64,000 nucleotides of DNA from Leptolyngbya sp. BC1307 (GTDB lineage: Bacteria > Cyanobacteriota > Cyanobacteriia > Phormidesmidales > Phormidesmidaceae): positions 62,001-126,000 of the forward strand of contig NZ_NRTA01000004.1 in assembly GCF_002286735.1 (NCBI RefSeq), written 5' to 3'. The translations under genes were made by a program, and so were the position numbers. This document shows, in pieces, positions 54,154 to 61,250 of this stretch. How positions within the stretch are numbered: position 1 is the first letter of the stretch; each line of letters opens with the position of its first letter. The notes beneath the pieces are model-generated. The model saw only the letters and a program-made list of their open reading frames with translations. It did not search any database and was not told the DNA's origin.

Positions 54154-55104
54154 TTATCGGCGCTGCGATCGCTCCACCGCTTTCAGCATCTGATAGGTAA
54201 TCAATAGCTGAGTTAGCGCCAGCGGATAGCTTTGCAGCGTTTCACCCGTTGTCCCGACTAGCTTACCCACGTCTTGATTGCCCTCCAAGCTGCAAAACTT
54301 ACCCAGGTAAGGCACCTCATTGCACAGCACCCGCTCTAGCTGCTGCACTTGCGCTTCATTAGCACGGCCATCTACACAGAGTACGTCAACCGGCTTGCCC
54401 ATATCGCGGTCTAGCGTCAGGCGAATGGCATTGCCCAGATCGTTGCCCTTGTCGTGCAGAATATGGGTAAAGTCTGGGTGAGGCAGCGTTGGCCGCAGCA
54501 CCAGCTGCACGTTCAGCAGCAGGTCATTGCCCTGCTCATTTTCGTCGCTAGGGGGAGTGAAGGAAACGACTACATCAGCCCACTGTCGCTGCGGTCGAAT
54601 AAACGCTTCCGAATCGGGCTCGCGCTTGCGCAGTGCCTCTAGCACCTGCTCATCGGTGTAACCGCGCTTGCGGGTGTCGCGCTTAATTTTCCACTTAGCG
54701 CGTAACTCTTCGGGCGGGGCCAGATATACTTTCACATCGTAGGCGTTGCGAGCGAGCTTAGTTGAGTAGCCCAGCAGCCCTTCAACGATGACGAATCGCT
54801 TAGGTTCAATGTATTCAGGCGCGTCAAATTTGCCCGTAGTATGGTTGTAAATCGGCTTGAGAATCGCCTTACCGTTTCTCAGCGTTTGCAAATGCTGCTC
54901 AATAATATCTAAATAGTTACATTTGGGATCGAGCGCGGAGATGCCCATTTCGGCGCGTTGCTGGCGGTCGTAGCGGTGATAGTCATCGGTACAGATAGAA
55001 ACCACCTCGTCCTCCCCCAGCACCTGAGCGATTCCACGGGTCAATGTGGTTTTTCCAGCGGCGCTATCGCCTACAATGCCAAGGATAATCGGACGCTCAG
55101 CCAT
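54154..55104 (-). CDS. Phosphoribulokinase/uridine-kinase-family P-loop kinase (PRK-like paralogue)
   Basis: 316 residues from the ATG at 55104 (TTAGGAGACACT upstream); the frame to 55170 adds an unlikely N-terminus. The P-loop is GIVGDSAAGKTTLTRGIAQV, then ICTDDYHRYDRQQRAEMGIS, PIYNHTTGKFDAPEYIEP and the VIVEGLLGYSTK lid region. These match the PRK family, but the canonical Calvin-cycle enzyme usually reads GDSGCGKSTF with a Cys and HSLDR; here Ala replaces that Cys, so the thioredoxin-linked Cys is missing. This is probably the second PRK-like protein of cyanobacteria, with an uncertain substrate. Confidence 0.8.
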   Translation of the reverse strand: MAERPIILGIVGDSAAGKTTLTRGIAQVLGEDEVVSICTDDYHRYDRQQRAEMGISALDPKCNYLDIIEQHLQTLRNGKAILKPIYNHTTGKFDAPEYIEPKRFVIVEGLLGYSTKLARNAYDVKVYLAPPEELRAKWKIKRDTRKRGYTDEQVLEALRKREPDSEAFIRPQRQWADVVVSFTPPSDENEQGNDLLLNVQLVLRPTLPHPDFTHILHDKGNDLGNAIRLTLDRDMGKPVDVLCVDGRANEAQVQQLERVLCNEVPYLGKFCSLEGNQDVGKLVGTTGETLQSYPLALTQLLITYQMLKAVERSQRR

Positions 55105-55370
55105 AGTGTCTCCTAAGTACTTCTCTCGAAAGCTTTTGCAGCTTTTACACCTTCCAATTCTAGAGATCAACGGTCATTGACTCAAGTTTCTACCCGCTCT
55201 ATGCAATTTCTCTGCTGGTCAAAGCGGTGTCTGGCAGAAGGTACTCAAGAAAGATGACCGGCGCACAAGCATTCGCGCCTTCAGAAGAGACACCTGTAAA
55301 GATACAATGCAGAATGACTGCGGTTTTGGTTACTGGTTTTGGTCGCTAATTTGTTATTAAGATTGCGGTA

Positions 55371-56165
55371 ATGGTAATTCCAAAAGACTGGCAAACCCAA
55401 GACTCTCAAGGCAACCCGCTACCTGTTCTATCCGCAGAAGATTTTTCCTTAGACGAAGAAAACAGCACTGCCGTTGTCTCAATCGCCTATAAGTTTGTCA
55501 TTCCGGTGCCGCCGCTAGGTCAGCAGGCCGATCAGCTCGTCTATCCGAGCGGACATTCGCAGGCAGGCAAGCCCATTGTTGATGACCAGGGTAACCCGGC
55601 AGGCCAGCGCGGTCTGATATTTTTTAACGATCAAGATCAAGCGTGGCAGGCCGTTCCCGATGATGGCACCGGGGTAATTATCATTAATGAAGTTACCCCA
55701 GCGCAGGCTGCTCAGCTCGATGAAAAGGTGCGATCGCTAGCTGATTCTCTCTCGCAGCTCACACTCAACCAGCTCAAAGAGATTTTGACTTACAGCCGTA
55801 CGATTCTTAACTTGGGCGACATCTACAACTCTACTCACGACTATGTGACGCATAAATTGGTAATTCCGTCCGACCAGCCAGCCGCCAGCACAGAAACCCG
55901 CGACGATCTAAATTACGGCCTTAGACAGCGGATGAGTAGCGATACCTATCAGGCAGCTTACGTGCCAACGGCCTTTGCTTTTGCAGGCGTTACGACCAGC
56001 GCCCAAATCTTTGCCCAGGGTGGCGTCATTTTAGAGCAGCAAGGCCAGCGGCGAAGCATTCAGCCAGACGTATTTATGCGCACCTATCGCTTGGCCAGTG
56101 GCGCGCCAGTTAGCGATTTGGCGGCAGATATAGCCCATCTAGAGATTGAGACCCGTCTGGGTTGA
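55371..56165 (+). CDS. Hypothetical soluble protein
   Basis: 264 residues. Residues 25-60 alternate beta-like strands (STAVVSIAYKFVIPVPPLGQ), and 75-108 reads NPAGQRGLIFFNDQDQAWQA. The middle has amphipathic helices (LDEKVRSLADSLSQLTLNQL), and the C-terminal half is Gln/Ala-rich. No signal peptide, membrane helix or catalytic motif is seen, and the family is not recognised. Confidence 0.6.
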   Translation: MVIPKDWQTQDSQGNPLPVLSAEDFSLDEENSTAVVSIAYKFVIPVPPLGQQADQLVYPSGHSQAGKPIVDDQGNPAGQRGLIFFNDQDQAWQAVPDDGTGVIIINEVTPAQAAQLDEKVRSLADSLSQLTLNQLKEILTYSRTILNLGDIYNSTHDYVTHKLVIPSDQPAASTETRDDLNYGLRQRMSSDTYQAAYVPTAFAFAGVTTSAQIFAQGGVILEQQGQRRSIQPDVFMRTYRLASGAPVSDLAADIAHLEIETRLG

Positions 56166-56338
56166 GACCCGTCTGGGTAATGAAGACGAGTAGAGGAGGC
56201 GAGTAGAGGCGATCGCTCCAGTGCCCGACCCCGATACATAACTTTATTTCTTTTGACAGAGAAAACTCCCTCATTTGACCAAGGGCTAAAAGCAACAAAA
56301 CGACTTAACTAGAAATGTTGCATATTGGAGGTACCCTC

Positions 56339-56818
56339 ATGGCCGTCCGTTATTTTTCACTCATTATTGGCTTTGTCTATACCCTGTTTGGGCTCTTAGG
56401 CTTTTTTCCTGGCTTTGTCGAGCCCGCCCCAGCCCCCGACTTCATGACTCAAGTGGGGACCGGTACTGCTGCAGGGTTTGGCTACCTGTTTGGTCTGTTT
56501 CCAGTGACTACGGTCAACAATATTTTCCACCTGATCATCGGAACCATTGGATTTGCTGGCTTCTTGAGCACTGAGCCTGCTGCTCGTATCTTCTCAGACT
56601 CGTTGGCTGTTTGGTTTGGCCTACTCACTTTTTTAGGCTTGTTTCCCGTCGCCAATACCACCTTTGGGCTGATGCCGATCTTTGGCAACGATGTCTGGCT
56701 GCACCTGGTGACAGCTGTTTTGGCTGCATACTTTGGCTTCGCTCGTGATCGGGGTCGTCTGCGCAACAATCCTAGCCAATCAGGGGGTCGTCAGCTCAAG
56801 GAGTCGTTCTATCAGTAG
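56339..56818 (+). CDS. DUF4383 membrane protein
   Basis: 159 residues from the ATG at 56339, which has GGAGG at 56327-56331; the frame begins at 56315 with a weaker start. Four hydrophobic segments (FSLIIGFVYTLFGLLGF; NIFHLIIGTIGFAGFL; LAVWFGLLTFLGLFPV; LHLVTAVLAAYFGFA) and the NNIFHLIIGTIG and DVWLHLVTAVLA elements are typical of DUF4383. The role of this family is unknown. The C-terminus is basic and polar. Confidence 0.85.
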   Translation: MAVRYFSLIIGFVYTLFGLLGFFPGFVEPAPAPDFMTQVGTGTAAGFGYLFGLFPVTTVNNIFHLIIGTIGFAGFLSTEPAARIFSDSLAVWFGLLTFLGLFPVANTTFGLMPIFGNDVWLHLVTAVLAAYFGFARDRGRLRNNPSQSGGRQLKESFYQ

Positions 56819-57051
56819 AACACCAGCCTTTTTAAAGAGGCCATCATAGGGTAGTGGCATCTCTGCCAAATATTCTCTTTGACGAAAGCTCAGAGTTTCG
56901 CCATGCCTGACTTGATCCTTGCTTATCATCAGCTCCGCTCGCAGCCGTCGAAGTCGTAAATCCGCCGCGCTAGCATGGGGTAACTACAGCTACATTCCCA
57001 GCAACGGGGCTGAGGTTAAATAGTGACTATCCCCTTAACGCCCCTGCATCA

Positions 57052-58182
57052 GTGCCCAAACTCACCGCTACTGACTTAGACGTTTCGCGGCTTTTGTTTG
57101 ACCTGAAGCTGTGCGCTGATCTGGTGCGGCAGTTTACCGGTTGGTTAGAGACCGATGCGATCGCTACCTGCGTTACCGATGGCCTGGTAGATCGCTTTAG
57201 CTGTGCCTTTGCGCGTATCTGGCTGGTGAACCGCGATCGCACTGCCCTATGTCTCGTCGCTTCCTCCGGTCTCTATACCCGGCTAGATGGCTCCTTTGCA
57301 CTCGTGCCGATGGGGGCCTTTAAAGTAGGTAAAATTGCTCAGCACTGCATTCCATTTTTGAGTAATCGCCTGGCAGACGAAGAGTGGGTAAAAGATAGGG
57401 AGTGGGCAATTGACAACAAAATTCAGGGATTCGCTGGCCTGCCCCTGATGGTCAAAGATCAGGCTATCGGTGTACTGGCCGTATTTAGCCACGCCCAGAT
57501 GGCTCCCGAGTTTTTAGAAGTCTTACAGATACTTAGCATGTCAGTGACAGGCGCACTGGCCAGCGCCCTGAACCATCAAGGCTTGATGGACAAATCTTTA
57601 GCAGCCGATAGTCTCTCTGAGCAGCTTGCCAACATTCTGGGCAGACAAAAGCTCAGCCTGCTAGGAACAGAGCAAATGCTTTCTGCCAGCGTCACACATC
57701 TATTAGTGCAGACCGCTCAGCAGCTGGTAGGGCTATCGTGTCACTACTGCCGCCTAGTCTATGAAGCAGACGCTGTGACGCTAGAAGCCATGCTAGCGTC
57801 ACCTAATCAGACCCTGGCTGGCGATTCGCAAAACCCGATGCTTCACGGCATCGCCGCGACAGCCGACTGTTTAGGCGGAACCTACAAAGCTCAGCTCGGT
57901 TCTAATCAAAAGGTAATCCAGCTCCGTCTACGGCTACCGTATCAAACTGACCTGCTAGCCTCTGCTAATGGACCACCTACTCGTAATTCTCCTCTATCCG
58001 AAAGAGAACAAGAGGTGATCAAGTTACTCGCCCAAGGGCAAAGAGACCGAGACATTGCAGAGCGGCTCTACATTAGTGAAAGAACAGTTAAGTTTCACGT
58101 TAAAAATATGCTGAAGAAGCTAGGCGTGAGAACCCGTATTCAGGCTGTTTTTGAAGCCACTCAAAAAGGCTGGCTGAGATAG
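57052..58182 (+). CDS. GAF-domain LuxR-family transcriptional regulator
   Basis: 376 residues with a GTG start at 57052. The N-terminal half (about 5-170) is GAF-like, with the strand pattern FSCAFARIWLVNRDRTALCL and KDQAIGVLAVFSHAQMAPEF. A variable linker follows. The C-terminal 62 residues form the LuxR helix-turn-helix: LSEREQEVIKLLAQGQRDRD, then IAERLYISERTVKFHVKNML. It has no receiver domain, so the GAF domain probably senses a small ligand or redox state. A relic-filled gap follows. Confidence 0.88.
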   Translation: MPKLTATDLDVSRLLFDLKLCADLVRQFTGWLETDAIATCVTDGLVDRFSCAFARIWLVNRDRTALCLVASSGLYTRLDGSFALVPMGAFKVGKIAQHCIPFLSNRLADEEWVKDREWAIDNKIQGFAGLPLMVKDQAIGVLAVFSHAQMAPEFLEVLQILSMSVTGALASALNHQGLMDKSLAADSLSEQLANILGRQKLSLLGTEQMLSASVTHLLVQTAQQLVGLSCHYCRLVYEADAVTLEAMLASPNQTLAGDSQNPMLHGIAATADCLGGTYKAQLGSNQKVIQLRLRLPYQTDLLASANGPPTRNSPLSEREQEVIKLLAQGQRDRDIAERLYISERTVKFHVKNMLKKLGVRTRIQAVFEATQKGWLR

Positions 58183-58243
58183 CAGCGACAGCTTTACGGT
58201 GCCGTCGGCGCTGCTGCTTGAGAAGCAACTCAAAGCATATCGT

Positions 58244-58363
58244 GATTTATATGGAGGAAAGCTGTTGGAGGTGATGCGCGAATAGGGCTATCACATCATA
58301 CATACTCGGGAGGGGCATCGGCGCGATCGCCCTGATCTACCGAAAACTAAGCGATCGCGATCG
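58244..58363 (+). pseudogene. Fragment of an isochorismatase-like cysteine hydrolase gene
   Basis: The frame reads GGKLLEVMRE, an in-frame TAG, then GYHIIHTREGHRRDRPDLPK. This matches the segment after the catalytic Asp of isochorismatase-family amidohydrolases (HTREGHRPDLSDLP), with Lys to TAG as the likely lesion. The rest of the enzyme is absent. The surrounding 58183-58913 gap has only HIP1-rich sequence and a second short piece (LIEALQSCPYEMLRLQSF, about 58379-58432). No functional gene is seen there. Confidence 0.45.
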
Positions 58364-58913
58364 CCACCGCCACCGACCTGATCGAGGCCCTTCAGTCCTG
58401 CCCCTATGAAATGCTACGTCTTCAATCTTTTCTTCGCCCTTGACGCCATTTTTTAGCATCGGGAGGCTTCCATCAGCCTCAGCCCATTCTGGGAAAAGAG
58501 ATGGGTTTGGAGACTGCTCTAACCCAAACGTCCGCTCAAGGCAGTCAATGTCACTTCAGTTGCCAGAATTACCTCTGCGCCCTTATCTAAGCCTCTCACC
58601 ACTAGCGCTAAGCATCCTGGCCTAAGTCTTATCTCCTCGGCTTAATAATCATAGCCCCGATGCATTGACTGCTTTTGGCACCTGTCTGCGCTTGTGTGCG
58701 TCAGCGTACTGACTAAGGTCACCCCTCTTTATATGATGCTTAACGCCTTATATAATCGAAAAGCACGCTGATCTAGCAACTGATGAACGGTATCCTCAAC
58801 TGCCAGATCAGCATTGAGAACCATCCATAAAAACGACGACCCTGAGAATTTATAAAATAGTCTCAGTGCCTTTCTCAGGCAGATCGGCTTTAAAGAAGGA
58901 AATAACATAACCA

Positions 58914-59639
58914 ATGTCAGAACAGCCTAGTGGACTATTTCAAAACCAGCTTCTAGCAGATCTATCAGAAGAGGCTTATCAGCGCCTCAGGCCTGATCTG
59001 AAGTTGCAGCATATGCGGCTAGGCAAGGTGCTCTACGAGCCTCTAGAACCCATTGCCAAAGCCTATTTTCCAGTGACTGCGCTGCTCTCCTGGATTTCTC
59101 TATTAGAAGATGGCACCCTGACCGAAATTGCGCTAGTTGGCAATGAAGGCATGACCGGCCTGCCAATTATCTGGGGCGGCAGTTCTACGCCGAATAGTGC
59201 CATTGTGCAGTTTCCGGGCGATGTCATGATTCTTGAAGCCGAGCCGCTGCTCGAAGAATTTAACCGGGGCGATGAGCTAAATAAGCTGGTCTTTCGCTAC
59301 ATGCAGGCGATATTTACCCAGGTGGCACAAAACGCCATGTGTAACCGCCAGCATACGACTGAAGAACGCCTCGCCCGCTGGCTGCTTTCAGTGCAAGATA
59401 GCGTCCAGCAAGATGAGCTGACGCTAACTCATGAATTTGTGGCAAAGATGCTGGGCATTCGTCGCTCTAGCGTAACGGTCAGCGCTGGCATATTGCAGCA
59501 AGCTGGGATGATTCGCTATACCCGAGGGCGATTGTCTATTTTAGATAGACCTCGATTAGAAGACACTGCCTGCGAATGCTATCGGGTGGTGCAAAGTGAG
59601 TATCATCGGCTGCTCGGTTCGCGATCGCACCACAGCTAG
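58914..59639 (+). CDS. Crp/Fnr-family transcriptional regulator
   Basis: 241 residues. An N-terminal cyclic-nucleotide-binding-like beta-roll (about 20-130: VLYEPLEPIAKAYFPVTALL, IALVGNEGMTGLPIIWGG) is followed by a dimerisation helix (CNRQHTTEERLARWLLSVQD). A C-terminal winged helix (about 172-220: LTLTHEFVAKMLGIRRSSVT) completes it. The cAMP-contact Arg-Ser/Thr pair of CRP is not obvious, so the ligand is unknown. It diverges from no gene, being convergent with the PAS kinase downstream. Confidence 0.88.
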   Translation: MSEQPSGLFQNQLLADLSEEAYQRLRPDLKLQHMRLGKVLYEPLEPIAKAYFPVTALLSWISLLEDGTLTEIALVGNEGMTGLPIIWGGSSTPNSAIVQFPGDVMILEAEPLLEEFNRGDELNKLVFRYMQAIFTQVAQNAMCNRQHTTEERLARWLLSVQDSVQQDELTLTHEFVAKMLGIRRSSVTVSAGILQQAGMIRYTRGRLSILDRPRLEDTACECYRVVQSEYHRLLGSRSHHS

Positions 59640-59691
59640 CCCTCAACGTTTTACCGCCACCTTCAAAGAGTCGAGCTTTTCAAGCGCATAA

Positions 59692-60858
59692 TCACATAAC
59701 AGCCGGTAAAAACACCAAAAACTGTGTTCCCATCTTCTCTGTGCTGATGACATCAATAAACCCGCCGTGGCTTTTAACAATGTCCATCGCGGTCGGCAAC
59801 CCTAATCCGGTACCCCGACCGGCAGCTTTAGTCGTAAAAAAGGGCTCAAAGATCCGATCAAGAACTTTAGGCGGGATGCCAGAGCCAGTATCGGACACGC
59901 GGATCATGACATAGTCTGTGGGTGAGTCCTCTAGTTCGAGGGATCGATCAATACCGTCAATCTCGACGTTTTCCACCGATAGCTCCAGATTTCCGCCAGT
60001 TGGCATCGCGTCGCGAGCATTCAGGCAAAGGTTCATCAATACCTGGTGCAGCTGGTTTTCGTTGCCCACTATCTGCCCAATACCTGCCGGTACATAAGTC
60101 TGCACGGACACTGAGGAGGGTAGCGCCAGCTGAACTAGCTGTTTGACTGACAGTAAGAGCGGGTCGATGTCTAAGATATGGTGGTTTTCGGTATCTTCCT
60201 TCACGAAGTGGAGTATTTGCTTAACGAGCTTGACGGCACGGTTCGTATTGACGGTGAGAATTTCGAATAGCTGACGCTGCTTGCCGCCAGCCTCTGGAAA
60301 CTCCCTCTGGAGCAACTGTGACACGCCCGAAACCGGAGTGAGTATGTTGGTCAGGTCGTGGACGATGCCAATAGTGAGTTCGCCCAGACTCTCTAGCCGC
60401 TGGTAGCGATGTAGATGGGACTCCAGGCGTTTGCGATCGCTCACATTCACCCCTTCCACCACCAGCATCGGCGGCTGCCTAGCCTGCTCAATCGGTCGCA
60501 CGGTCAGGTCAAAGATAGCCGCATTCGTCGCCCCCTGAATATCAGCCTCGAAACGAACCGTTTCACCGTCTGCCGCCGATAGGATGGCAGCCCGCAGCCG
60601 CCCCTGCTCTTGATCTGGAAATGTCCAACCCATCACAGCCGCTAGCGGACGACCGACTATCTGCCCATAGCTGACATCGCCAAAATCTAGCGCCGTCTGG
60701 TTAGCATCCAAAAGCACGCCATCCGGGTTCAGCAGCCACATCATCTGAGCGGAGCGGTCGAGTAGCGCATGAAACGCTCTATTTGTGCCCTGAACATCCC
60801 GCTCAAGAGGGTTGTTTTCGAGGGTGCTCGTCGCCTGTAAAAGTTCTCTATCTAGCAT
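59692..60858 (-). CDS. PAS-domain sensor histidine kinase
   Basis: 388 residues, soluble. A PAS domain occupies about 28-145 (AQMMWLLNPDGVLLDANQTA). The HisKA-like region has His167 in IGIVHDLTNILTPVSG, and the ATP-binding domain has Asn280 (MNLCLNARDAMPTGG), DTGSG 323-327, FEPFFTTKAAG and RGTGLGL (348-354). This form of H-box (HDLTN) is common in hybrid or NtrB-like kinases that end in the HATPase domain. It lacks a receiver. It converges with the Crp/Fnr gene, so a functional link is possible but unproven. Confidence 0.88.
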   Translation of the reverse strand: MLDRELLQATSTLENNPLERDVQGTNRAFHALLDRSAQMMWLLNPDGVLLDANQTALDFGDVSYGQIVGRPLAAVMGWTFPDQEQGRLRAAILSAADGETVRFEADIQGATNAAIFDLTVRPIEQARQPPMLVVEGVNVSDRKRLESHLHRYQRLESLGELTIGIVHDLTNILTPVSGVSQLLQREFPEAGGKQRQLFEILTVNTNRAVKLVKQILHFVKEDTENHHILDIDPLLLSVKQLVQLALPSSVSVQTYVPAGIGQIVGNENQLHQVLMNLCLNARDAMPTGGNLELSVENVEIDGIDRSLELEDSPTDYVMIRVSDTGSGIPPKVLDRIFEPFFTTKAAGRGTGLGLPTAMDIVKSHGGFIDVISTEKMGTQFLVFLPAVM

Positions 60859-61054
60859 GTTTCTATTCCGTTTAGTTTTTCAATATGGTGTTAGTCACTT
60901 TGCTGAGGCCCATCACACCGGCTGAAAGCCTCATATTCCAACTGGCAAAGTGACTCGCGGTTACCGAATGCATCCGGAAACCGCTATAGTCCGTAAATTC
61001 TCTTCGTGGTCGCTGCCCGTCATCTCTCACTGAGCAACCGTTATGGATATTATG

Positions 61055-61080
61055 TATAGATAGATAGATTAGATAGATTT
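61055..61080. repeat. Short AGAT tetranucleotide repeat
   Basis: ATAGATAGATAGATTAGATA runs through 61055-61080, a microsatellite-like run in the 392-nt gap (60859-61250) between the PAS kinase and the oxoprolinase gene. The rest of the gap shows no gene. Length variation there could alter promoter spacing, but that is speculative. Confidence 0.5.
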
Positions 61081-61250
61081 GCGCTTGCGTAGCGGCTGCT
61101 CTCACCCCCTTACAGTGACGCAATTTCTATAAAACGTCAGTCTGCTGGCGTACATACCGCCCGAAACCTAACTGACTGCTAGCCTCGATCAATGCCAACC
61201 GATTGCTTCCAATTACAGCAGCGATGAATAGAACGGCAGGATAAAGCGAC

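Noticed and set aside
58440..58625. Open frame of 61 codons
   Set aside because: No start signal, no family-like pattern, in a relic-filled region.
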